DNA of 45,150 nt from Calditrichota bacterium. GTDB taxonomy: Bacteria > Electryoneota > Electryoneia > Electryoneales > Electryoneaceae. Shown in pieces: positions 36,866 to 45,150 of this stretch. The notes under the pieces are model-generated. The model searched no databases. It was not told the DNA's origin and saw only the letters and a program-made list of their open reading frames with translations. Location of the stretch: the NCBI GenBank assembly GCA_018263585.1, contig JAANWZ010000160.1:1-45150 (forward strand). The letters run 5' to 3'. Position 1 is the first letter of the stretch. Every line of letters begins with the position of its first letter. The position numbers and the translations under genes are program-made.

Positions 36866-37750
36866 CTAAAACATCCTCAACGCGTACTGGAGAAAATGGC
36901 TGAGCCCGCCCGTCGCATCGTTGTACACGACTGAATAGACGACTTCGTAGCGCGCGGTTTTATCGCTGCGCAACGCGACTCCCGCGGTCGCGTACCAGTC
37001 GTCCTGCTCGTGAATGTACCCGCCGAGCAGGTGGATCCGGGCGCTGCCGCCGATTTCGCCGCCGACACGGTACTGATCGAGCGCGTCCTCCCAGTTGTCC
37101 CCTTTCCGCCAGATCATCGACGAGGAGAGCGTGACCGGCCCTCCTCCCCACGACGCGCCGTATTCGACCCGCTGCTCGAAGCTCTCGAAGTCCTCCGGGC
37201 CGATCGTCACTCCCCGCGCGACGATCCCGAGCGTCGCACCTGACGGGTGTCGGGCCAGGAACCCGAAATCGAACGGCACGCCGAACTTCCACGTCCCGCT
37301 GTGCCGGCGCTCGAACGCGAGGTGGACAGTCGCCGCGCCGGGCGTCGCATCCGTCAGGTTGAACGCGACCGGCAGGCCCGCGTCGTAGAACCGCCCCGAC
37401 CCCTCCGGCGACGGGTACTCCCACCCCTGCGCGATCAGCGCGACCGGAATACCGTAGTCCGAGGACTTGTTGTAGAGATGGAGCCAGAAGCTGCGAGGCC
37501 CCTCCACGAACTGGACCGGCTGGATCCCGGCGCCGAACGTGAGCTTCTGCCACACGAGCGACGCCGGGTTGTGATAGACCGCGCCCGGTCCATTCCACAG
37601 TGCCGCGGACGCCGCCCCCATCGCCACGTGCCGCGCGCCGACCGGGTCGAACGGAAGCGGTTCCGCCGCCGAATCAGCGACTGCGGCCGCCGTGACGATG
37701 ACAGCGGCCATTCCCACGCACACATTCCGCAGCAACCGTGTCGGCTTCAT
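36866..37750 (-). CDS. PorV/FadL-like outer-membrane protein
   Basis: PVGARHVAMGAASAALWNGPGAVYHNPASLVWQKLTFGAG and barrel pattern; start trimmed to MKPTRLLRNV. Confidence 0.75.
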   Translation of the reverse strand: MKPTRLLRNVCVGMAAVIVTAAAVADSAAEPLPFDPVGARHVAMGAASAALWNGPGAVYHNPASLVWQKLTFGAGIQPVQFVEGPRSFWLHLYNKSSDYGIPVALIAQGWEYPSPEGSGRFYDAGLPVAFNLTDATPGAATVHLAFERRHSGTWKFGVPFDFGFLARHPSGATLGIVARGVTIGPEDFESFEQRVEYGASWGGGPVTLSSSMIWRKGDNWEDALDQYRVGGEIGGSARIHLLGGYIHEQDDWYATAGVALRSDKTARYEVVYSVVYNDATGGLSHFLQYALRMF

Positions 37751-37982
37751 GATTCCGCAAAGTACGGTGACGGCGAGGAACGGACAAGCGGGCGAGCTCG
37801 CTCGCCGGCCGTGAAGTGCCTGAAGGGAACCGCGGCCCGCCCGCAGCTGTCTCGACCGCGAGCCGCCGGTCGGGCTTGCGAGGTTCGGGCAGTTCGCATA
37901 CTTTGACCCGGAATCCAGAGGCACAGTCGCACAGAGGGGGCCTGCAATCCCCGCAACCACCCGGAACGGGAGACGTTCAACC

Positions 37983-40292
37983 ATGCGCGCTGCACTGCTC
38001 GCTCTGATTGCCGTGCTGCCGGCCGTAACCGTCACAGCGCAACCGCCGGACTCCTACCACGACCTCGACGAGACCTACGACGCGCTCTACGAGCTCGAGG
38101 CGCAATATCCCGACGTGATCAAGATCGATTCCGTCGGCCACAGCCAGAAAGACCACGAGCCGATCCTGCTCGTGAAGATCTCCGAGAACGTGCACATCGA
38201 CGAGGATGAGCCGACCGTTCTCATCGTCGGCCACATCCACGGCGAGGAGATCCTCGGCAACGAGATCACGCTCCGGGTGATCGAGGAACTGGCCTCCGAC
38301 ATGCACCCGGAGTTCCGCTACCGGCGCGAAAACCTGGAGATGTACTTCATCCCGACGATGAACCCGGAGGGGATGAAGGTCGTGTTCGGCGATCCGGACG
38401 ATCCGGACCTGATCTGGGGGCCGGACGTCACCTACCGGAAGAACAAGCGTGACAACCTCGGCGACGGCGTGTTCCGCTACCAGGTCGGCTGGGGCAACGA
38501 TACCTCCGGCGTCGATCTCAACCGCAACTTCGCGCTCAACTTCTTCCACGGCGACACGCTGTTCCATCTCGTGGACGAAACGGAGCCGTACGACTACTAC
38601 CGCGGCCCCGGACCGTTCAGCGAAGCGGAAACGCAGGTTGTCCGCGATCTCCACTACGATTTGCAGCCGCTGTACGGGATCACCTTCCACTCCTCGCGCT
38701 CCGGCAGCTTCTCCGAGAAGGTGTTCTACCCGTGGGACTGGAACGAAGGCGACGAGTTGAAGATGGCGCCGGACCAGGACGTGCTCGATGATGTCGCAAC
38801 CTCGTTCGCGGAGCGGATCTCCAGCCTCAGCGGCGGCACATACATACCGCTGCGCAGCGCGGGCCGGAACGCGAAAATGCACGACTGGACGTACGCCGCC
38901 GCCGGCTGGATGAACCTCGAATGCGAGGTCGGCAACCAGAACATCCAACCGTCCGAGCAGATCATGGAGCAGGTGATCGAGGACGTGAAGCCGGGCGTCT
39001 ATTACCTGCTCGACCGCGCGTACGGGAGCGACGAGCTCGACACGCCGTCCGGTTACCTCGAAATCCGCGCGCAGGACGAATCCGGCCAGCCGCTCGCCGC
39101 GGAAGTGCTGATCCCGGATCGCGTGAACGGCTACATTCGACCTCGCTACACCGACCCGCAGTTCGGCGTCCACCGCCGCGCGCTGCTCGAGGGGAACTAC
39201 ACGGTCGTCACCCGCGCGTGGGGGTACGTGCCCGATACGTCCGTGGTCAACGTCGGCACGCACGGCCCGGCGCCGTACACGATCACCCTCGAACGCAAGC
39301 CGCACAACACAGTGCACCTGCGCGCGCTCGACGCGACAACGCAGGAGCCGGTTCCGGCCACCTTCATCGTCCACCGCTCGTTCGATTCGGACACGATGTT
39401 CGTCGCGGGCGGCGATGCCAGCGAGCTCTGGCCGCGCGGTGCGTACACCGTGGAAACCTGGTCACCCGGCTACATTCCGCGCGCGGTTTCGTTCGAGGTC
39501 GAAGGGCCGCACCTGATGGAAGTGTCACTCGTCGAACCGGACGGCGCGATCATCGATGATTTCGAGTCGGGCGTCCCGGAACGATGGACGAACAGCGGGG
39601 ACTTCAGTTGGCTGCGATCCGGCCTCGAAGCGTACGAAAGCGTCGCCTCGTTGAAGAGTGCACCGGATCAGTTCTACGAACCCGAAATGGAAGGCGCGGC
39701 GACCGTCGCGTACGAGATCCCGGCGGGCGTCGAGTCGCTGGCGCTGACCGGCCGGGTGCGCTACGAGCTCGAGCCGGACTACGACTTCTGCTACGTCGAG
39801 TTCAGCGCCGACAACGGCCCGTGGACTGCGCTCGACACGCTGAACGGCTTCTCTGCGTGGCGGCGGTTCCTCTACGATTTCCGCGAGTTCCGCGACGCGG
39901 AGACGGTGCGCGTGCGCTGGACGGTCGCCTCGGACGAGATGGAAGAGGACCGCGGCGTGTTCCTCGACGACGTCGAGCTGAGCTGGTCGAGCATCTGGGT
40001 CAGCGCGCCGGAACAGGGCGCGCGGCCGCTGACATGGGCGCTCCATCCCGCGCACCCGAACCCGTTCAACCCGAGCACCCGGCTCGAGTTCGAATTGGCG
40101 GAGGCGACCGAGGTCACGCTCGCCGTGTATGACATTCTCGGCCGGGAGGCCGCAACGGTTGTCGCCGGCCGCCTCGAAGCCGGTCCGCACGCGCGCACGT
40201 TGAACCTCGCCGGGCACGCGAGCGGCGTCTATTTCGTCCGCCTCGACGCCGGCGAGTTCCAGCGCACGCGCAAGGTTCTCCTGATCCGTTAG
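37983..40292 (+). CDS. M14-family zinc carboxypeptidase with C-terminal T9SS/FlgD-like sorting-type domain
   Basis: HIHGEEILGNEITLRVIEEL (zinc ligands), MNPEGM, GVDLNRNF, ITFHSSRSG; C-terminus AHPNPFNPSTRLEFELAEATEVTLAVYDILGREAATVVAGRLEAGPHARTLNLAGHASGVYFVRLDAGEFQRTRKVLLIR. Confidence 0.95.
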   Translation: MRAALLALIAVLPAVTVTAQPPDSYHDLDETYDALYELEAQYPDVIKIDSVGHSQKDHEPILLVKISENVHIDEDEPTVLIVGHIHGEEILGNEITLRVIEELASDMHPEFRYRRENLEMYFIPTMNPEGMKVVFGDPDDPDLIWGPDVTYRKNKRDNLGDGVFRYQVGWGNDTSGVDLNRNFALNFFHGDTLFHLVDETEPYDYYRGPGPFSEAETQVVRDLHYDLQPLYGITFHSSRSGSFSEKVFYPWDWNEGDELKMAPDQDVLDDVATSFAERISSLSGGTYIPLRSAGRNAKMHDWTYAAAGWMNLECEVGNQNIQPSEQIMEQVIEDVKPGVYYLLDRAYGSDELDTPSGYLEIRAQDESGQPLAAEVLIPDRVNGYIRPRYTDPQFGVHRRALLEGNYTVVTRAWGYVPDTSVVNVGTHGPAPYTITLERKPHNTVHLRALDATTQEPVPATFIVHRSFDSDTMFVAGGDASELWPRGAYTVETWSPGYIPRAVSFEVEGPHLMEVSLVEPDGAIIDDFESGVPERWTNSGDFSWLRSGLEAYESVASLKSAPDQFYEPEMEGAATVAYEIPAGVESLALTGRVRYELEPDYDFCYVEFSADNGPWTALDTLNGFSAWRRFLYDFREFRDAETVRVRWTVASDEMEEDRGVFLDDVELSWSSIWVSAPEQGARPLTWALHPAHPNPFNPSTRLEFELAEATEVTLAVYDILGREAATVVAGRLEAGPHARTLNLAGHASGVYFVRLDAGEFQRTRKVLLIR

Positions 40293-40409
40293 ACCCGCGA
40301 TTGGCCGCAACCGCACTTGCAAACAAGTGCGGGCACGAGGCGGGTTGGGGGCGGACGCGACGCAGGTCGGGCGGCAGGAGGCCGGCGGCACGGGGCCGGC
40401 AAATGGGTG

Positions 40410-40440
40410 CCCGCGGTTGCTCGCAACCGCGGCTCATCCG
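40410..40440 (+). repeat. Second dispersed repeat family, copy 2
   Basis: CCCGCGGTTGCTCGCAACCGCGGCTCATCCG; one difference from 21311..21341. Confidence 0.85.
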
Positions 40441-40607
40441 CCAGTGCGTGAAACCCGCGGCAAGCTCCGGGCGACACAACCCGCCCTGCCTCTTTCACCG
40501 CCGCCCGGAAGTTCTTCCCCCGCTTGCGCGTTTCCCCTTGTGCGCACCGGACGCCGCCGCTTTCTTTCCGACAATCGGAACACGCGGGAACTGAGCGGAC
40601 GGCATCG

Positions 40608-41897
40608 ATGGACGACGTATCTGTTTCGCGCGCGGAACGGCGGAGACGGTTCCTTCACAGTCTCGGCCCGGGCCTGATCTGGGCCGCGGCCGCGATCGGG
40701 GTCTCCCACCTCGTGCAATCTACCCGTGCCGGCGCGACGTACGGGTTTGCGATCCTGTGGGCGGTGATCGTCGCGAACGTGTTCAAGTACCCGTTCTTCG
40801 AATACGGCCCGCGCTACGCCGCCGCCACCGGCGAGAGCCTGCTCGAAGGCTACCGCCGGCTCGGGAAACTGCCGATCGCGATCTACATCGTGCTCACGCT
40901 CGGCACCACGTTCACGATCATGGCCGCGGTCACGATCGTCACCGGCAGCCTTGCCACCCAGGTGTTCAGCCCCGCGCTCACCCCGGTCAGCTACTCGATC
41001 ATCCTGCTCTTCATCTGCGTGATCATCCTCATCATCGGCCGCTATCCGCTGCTGGATTCACTTGTGAAGGTGATCGTCGTCGTGCTCGCGCTGACCACGC
41101 TCGCCGCGGTGCTGGTCGCGATCGTGAAGCCGACTCCCGCGGCGAAGCCGGTTCAGACCCCCGGCCTGTGGACGGTGGGCGGGATCAGCTTCCTCGTCGC
41201 CCTCATCGGGTGGATGCCCTCCGCGATCGACATCTCGGTGTGGCACTCGCTGTGGACGCTCGAACGCGTGAAGCAGACGAAGTACAAGCCGACAAAGAGC
41301 GAGGCGCTGCTCGACTTCAATATCGGCTACGTCGGCACCGCGATCATCGCGGTGATCTTCCTCGGGCTCGGAACGCTTGTGATGCACGGGTCCGGCGAGA
41401 AGTTCTCGGAGAGCGGGGCCGTGTTCGCGCAGCAGTTGATCTCACTGTACACGAAATCGCTCGGCGGCTGGACCGGCCCGATCATCGGAATCGCGGCGTT
41501 CACGACGATGTTCAGCACGACGCTCACCTGCGTCGATGCGTTCTCGCGCGTGCTCCGCCGGCTCACCGGGATCGTCGTCCCGCGCACCGTGCCCCGCCGG
41601 TACGAGATGCGTCTCTACTTCGGGTGGATGGCTGTGGTTGTCGCCGGTGCGATCCTGCTCCTGACCACGTTCCAGTCCGGGCTCACCGGGATGGTCGATC
41701 TCGCAACCACGCTCTCCTTCCTCACCGCGCCGGTGCTCGGCTACCTCAACCTGCGCGTGGTCACCGCACCGTACATGCCCCGGCACGCCCGGCCCGGAAC
41801 GACGATGCACGCGCTGAGCTGGATCGGGATCGTGTTCGGCGCGGCGCTCGGAATCATGTTTCTCTATTGGCGGTTCGTACTTGGCGCAGCAGGATGA
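40608..41897 (+). CDS. NRAMP-like (APC-superfold) transporter with atypical motifs
   Basis: LGPGLIWAAAAIGVSHLVQSTRAGATYGFAILWAVIVANVFKYPFFEYGPRYAAATGESLLEGYRRLG and about 11 TM segments. Confidence 0.85.
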   Translation: MDDVSVSRAERRRRFLHSLGPGLIWAAAAIGVSHLVQSTRAGATYGFAILWAVIVANVFKYPFFEYGPRYAAATGESLLEGYRRLGKLPIAIYIVLTLGTTFTIMAAVTIVTGSLATQVFSPALTPVSYSIILLFICVIILIIGRYPLLDSLVKVIVVVLALTTLAAVLVAIVKPTPAAKPVQTPGLWTVGGISFLVALIGWMPSAIDISVWHSLWTLERVKQTKYKPTKSEALLDFNIGYVGTAIIAVIFLGLGTLVMHGSGEKFSESGAVFAQQLISLYTKSLGGWTGPIIGIAAFTTMFSTTLTCVDAFSRVLRRLTGIVVPRTVPRRYEMRLYFGWMAVVVAGAILLLTTFQSGLTGMVDLATTLSFLTAPVLGYLNLRVVTAPYMPRHARPGTTMHALSWIGIVFGAALGIMFLYWRFVLGAAG

Positions 41898-43888
41898 CAA
41901 CCGTGAACGAACACGAGCGAACGGGAACCACCTCTTCACCAGCCGCAACGCCCGCATCGAACCGGCTGCGTGGCTGGAAGACGGGAATGCTCGTGTTTGC
42001 CGGTGCGCTCGCATTGCGGCTGCTGTATCTGCTCACACTCGCCGGCAATCCGTGGGTAAACCAGCCGATCGTCGATGAAGTCGCCTACCGCGAGATGGCG
42101 TTCGCGGTGCTGCACGGATCGCCCGACCTGTACCCGTTGTTCCGCCCGCCGCTGTGGCCGTTCGTGCTCTCGCTCTACTACGCCGTCGCGGGCACGGACG
42201 CCGGGTTCTTCGGCGTGCGCGTGCTCAGCGCCGTGATCGGGGCGCTCGCGGTCCTCTCCGGCTTCCGTGTCGCCGAACGGCTGTTCGACCGGCGGATCGC
42301 GTGGTTCTCGGCGACGGTCGCGGCTCTCTGCGGGATCACGCTCCACCTGCACACAACCGGGCTCGCGACCTCGCTGTTCACCCTGCTCACCGTGGAAGCA
42401 GTCCGCCGCACGATCGTCGCCCGTGAACCAGACAGCCCTCCGGTCTCCGCGCTGTTTGCGGGGATTCTCTGGGGACTGGCGGTGCTCGCGCGGCCGAACG
42501 CACTCGTCTCAGCGCTCGTTTCCGCCGCCTGGCTGCTGGTCGCGGTCCGCACGCGCCACCGGATCCCGCTCGAGAATCGCATCCTGCGCGCGTTTGCGCT
42601 CGTGCTCGCGCTGATCCTCGTAGTTGCACCGGTGACGATGTTGAACTGGGTGCACGGCCGCGATTTCGTGATCGTTTCGAACAACGGCGGGATCAACTTC
42701 TATCTCGGCAACAACCGGTACACGGACGGGATGAGCCCGCAGCACCCGCAGCTCGGGCCCGACTGGTCGCCCGCGGCGGCGGAACAGTGGGCATCAGAGC
42801 AGGCGGGGAGGCGGTTCAAACCGTCGGAGGCGTCGGGCTGGTACTACCGGAAAGGGCTCGAGTACTGGCGCGATCACCCGTTCGACGCGGCCGGTCTCTG
42901 GCTCAAGAAGCTCCTGCTCACTGTCGGCGGCACGGAGACGAGCAACAACGGTGACTGGAAGTTCTTCGCGGAGCACCGGATCATGCTGCGCGCCCTGCTC
43001 CTCGTCGGCTTCTGGTGGATCGGCCCGCTCGCGTTCATCGGGATCTGGCTGCGACGCAAAGACACGCGCGTCGCCTACCTCGCGGCGATTGTCGCGCTCA
43101 ACCTGCTGCTCATCTCGATGTTCTTCGTCGCGTCACGGTTCCGCGCGCCGTTGATCCCGCTGCTCGCCCCGTTCGCCGTTCACACGATCGCGACGGTCGT
43201 CTCGCGGCGCACCTCCGCGCGGCGAACGAAACGCGTCGCGCTCGCCGCGATTGTGCTCACCGCCGGCCTCAACCTCGCAGCCTACCCGTTCAGGCAGCCG
43301 GGGAACCCGGCCTACGGGCACCTGCTCACCGGTCGCCTCCACGAGCGAGAGGGCGATACGAAGCTCGCGGCGGATCACTACCGGGAGGCGCTCTCGCACC
43401 GGAGCGACACACCTTTCGCGCACATGTACCTCGGCGACCTCGCGCGCAAACGCGGAGACTGGGAACAGGCGATCGCAAACTACCGCCGGGAAAACGAGAT
43501 CAAACCCCGCTGGAAGGCGTATCGCGGGCTCGGCATCTGCTACCGCGAACGAGGGGTACATGACTCGGCGCGGGTGGCGTTCGAACAGGCGTATCTGCTG
43601 AATCCGACCGACGACACCGTGCGCCGCGCGCTCGCCGAGGAGATCGGTGAGCAGGCGATCGATTCGTCCGAACGAGGCGACTGGCGGGCGGCCGCGGATC
43701 GGTTCGCACGCGCGCGCCGGGTCGCGCCGGAAAACCCGTTCTTCACATTCGGCCTCGCCGGCGCACGCTGGGCGCTCGGCGACAGCGCACGCGCCGACCG
43801 GCTGATCGACTCCCTGCTGCGCAAACACCCGGGCTTCATCCCCGCTCTGCGCTGGAAAGAAGACGGCTGGCGGCCGGCCGAACCCTGA
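41894..43888 (+). CDS. GT39/PMT-like membrane glycosyltransferase fused to C-terminal TPRs
   Basis: ALRLLYLLTLAGNPWVNQPIVDEVAYREMAF...FRPPLWPFVLSLYYAVAG multi-TM N-terminus; C-terminal LTGRLHEREGDTKLAADHYREALSHRSDTPFAHMYLGDLARKRGDWEQAIANYRRENEI; ATGA overlap with transporter gene. Confidence 0.85.
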   Translation: MTTVNEHERTGTTSSPAATPASNRLRGWKTGMLVFAGALALRLLYLLTLAGNPWVNQPIVDEVAYREMAFAVLHGSPDLYPLFRPPLWPFVLSLYYAVAGTDAGFFGVRVLSAVIGALAVLSGFRVAERLFDRRIAWFSATVAALCGITLHLHTTGLATSLFTLLTVEAVRRTIVAREPDSPPVSALFAGILWGLAVLARPNALVSALVSAAWLLVAVRTRHRIPLENRILRAFALVLALILVVAPVTMLNWVHGRDFVIVSNNGGINFYLGNNRYTDGMSPQHPQLGPDWSPAAAEQWASEQAGRRFKPSEASGWYYRKGLEYWRDHPFDAAGLWLKKLLLTVGGTETSNNGDWKFFAEHRIMLRALLLVGFWWIGPLAFIGIWLRRKDTRVAYLAAIVALNLLLISMFFVASRFRAPLIPLLAPFAVHTIATVVSRRTSARRTKRVALAAIVLTAGLNLAAYPFRQPGNPAYGHLLTGRLHEREGDTKLAADHYREALSHRSDTPFAHMYLGDLARKRGDWEQAIANYRRENEIKPRWKAYRGLGICYRERGVHDSARVAFEQAYLLNPTDDTVRRALAEEIGEQAIDSSERGDWRAAADRFARARRVAPENPFFTFGLAGARWALGDSARADRLIDSLLRKHPGFIPALRWKEDGWRPAEP

Positions 43889-43898
43889 CCGGGACCGC

Positions 43899-44273
43899 TC
43901 ACCGGTTCCCGTCTGCGTTGATCACACGCGGCGTCCCGTCGTCGCTGAGCGCCACGAACGTGCATGTCGTGCGCACGACAGTCGATTCCCCGACCCGGCC
44001 GGCGATCTCAAACGTGATGCTCGTCCGCCCCACCTTCGGATCGCACGCCTCGAAGCGCACGATCTCCCCCACCTTCACCGGCCGCTTGAACACGATCTCG
44101 CTGAACTTGACGGTGACCACGTGCTTTTCGCCGGTCCACGTGCGCGCGAAGATCGCGCCCGCCTCGTCGAGCCAGCCCATCATGATCCCGCCGAACAGGT
44201 TGCCGTGCGTGCCCACGTCCTTCGTCATGCACATCTTCGCCGTCACCGGATGCCGAATCTCGTCTGCTTTCAT
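43899..44273 (-). CDS. Acyl-CoA thioesterase, hotdog fold
   Basis: MTKDVGTHGNLFGGIMMGWLDEAGAIFARTWTGEKHVVTVKFSEIVFKRPVKVGEIVRFEA; start trimmed to MKADEIRHP. Confidence 0.9.
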   Translation of the reverse strand: MKADEIRHPVTAKMCMTKDVGTHGNLFGGIMMGWLDEAGAIFARTWTGEKHVVTVKFSEIVFKRPVKVGEIVRFEACDPKVGRTSITFEIAGRVGESTVVRTTCTFVALSDDGTPRVINADGNR

Positions 44274-44753
44274 CGCCGGTTTCCGCCAGAATGAGCCCGA
44301 CCCTTTTCCCCGCACTTGTGACCCTCGCATCGCAACCCGACCGCCGGGCCGCCTGCAACAAAGGAGTGTATCGCTCTCCGAACAGGAGCCCGCCCGTCTC
44401 CGAGAGTTCGCATGAAAACCGTTGACAACAACGCCGAGGGTTGACTTCAACGCAATCGTACTCTATGCTCCGATCGGATGCAGCACGATGTGGTTCAACG
44501 GCGAGCCGGGCGGACAACATGCCAGCGGCCGTGAGCCCGTCGCACGGTCACGTCCCCTAGTCAGGCGGATGCGACGACAACTCATGAACTCCGGTCGCAG
44601 AACGTGGATCAGTCAGGCACGTTCCCGACAGGGCTTCCGGAGAGGCATCTCATGAACTGGTTTATCCGTGTCTTGTCAGTAACGCTACCAATCCTGGTGC
44701 TGATGGAAGGCAACCTCTTGGCTACTCGCTTCCACCTACGAAGAGGCACACTG

Positions 44754-45150
44754 ATGAACATAGCGAGAGCAGCTGTTGCGGTCTACACGAGTGTTCTCAT
44801 CAGTATGCTCGCGCCAACGATCGGCAGATGTGCGGAATGGGAACTGGACAAAGGAGCTGTTGAACTTGGAGGAGGGATCGCCTTCAGTCACATGAGTGGT
44901 AGCCTCTATGAAGACGAACATGGAAATGGGCTCACGTACTTTGCGTTTTCGCCTGAAATCCGGTATTTTCTGTCACCGGGCATCGGTGTTGGCGGCCGAA
45001 TTGGCATCGCGAATCTCAGCCAGGGCGATCTGGAGCTTAACGAGCTAAATCTCGGCCCGGTAGCTTCGTATTACTTTGCTGATGAATCCCGGTCATACTG
45101 GCCCTTCGTCAGTCTCGGGGTGTTTTATACTAATAGCAGTTTCGACGATG
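44754..45150 (+). CDS. Exported outer-membrane beta-barrel-like protein, truncated at window end
   Basis: Manual translation MNIARAAVAVYTSVLISMLAPTIGRCAEWELDKGAVELGGGIAFSHMSGSLYEDEHGNGLTYFAFSPEIRYFLSPGIGVGGRIGIANLSQGDLELNELNLGPVASYYFADESRSYWPFVSLG...; open to window end. An in-frame upstream ATG exists at 44652. Confidence 0.7.
   Translation, partial: MNIARAAVAVYTSVLISMLAPTIGRCAEWELDKGAVELGGGIAFSHMSGSLYEDEHGNGLTYFAFSPEIRYFLSPGIGVGGRIGIANLSQGDLELNELNLGPVASYYFADESRSYWPFVSLGVFYTNSSFDD

Noticed and set aside
37977-39374. 465-aa minus-strand ORF opposite the M14 carboxypeptidase
   Set aside because: Antisense to a protein with clear catalytic motifs; no own domain evidence.
40757-41893. N-terminal part of the 1043-aa plus-strand ORF
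   Set aside because: Out-of-frame read-through of the NRAMP-like gene (RRERVQVPVLRIRPALRRR...); true glycosyltransferase start is ATG 41894.

Overview
High-GC bacterial chromosomal window, probably from an FCB-group-like or uncultured phylum (inferred from gene content, not proven). Most coding is on the minus strand. The main feature is a roughly 15-kb, tightly packed minus-strand cluster (about 20.4 kb down to 5.3 kb). It encodes what looks like a multi-component envelope machine: TPR lipoproteins, a CHU_C/FlgD-Ig-like protein, a PorP/SprF-like outer-membrane protein, an ExbB-ExbD-ExbD ion-motor module, a single-TM non-TonB coupling protein, two SUMF1/FGE-fold proteins lacking the catalytic cysteines, an anSME-like radical SAM enzyme, a secreted glutaminyl cyclase and a second radical SAM/SPASM enzyme. 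Elsewhere the window encodes an S8 protease and an M14 carboxypeptidase, both ending in T9SS/FlgD-like C-terminal domains, and many exported proteins with a predicted Gln at the +1 position after signal cleavage. This is compatible with a divergent type IX secretion/gliding-like apparatus, but that is inference. Other content: fumarylacetoacetase with an uncharacterised partner, initiator tRNA, tricorn protease, DinB plus DUF6504, BamA-like protein, HflK/HflC/DUF502, an atypical NRAMP-like transporter, a GT39-TPR fusion, a thioesterase, and a dispersed palindromic repeat family with a conserved 8-nt loop and 43-bp tandem arm duplications. All family names come from reading translated sequences; no searches were run.
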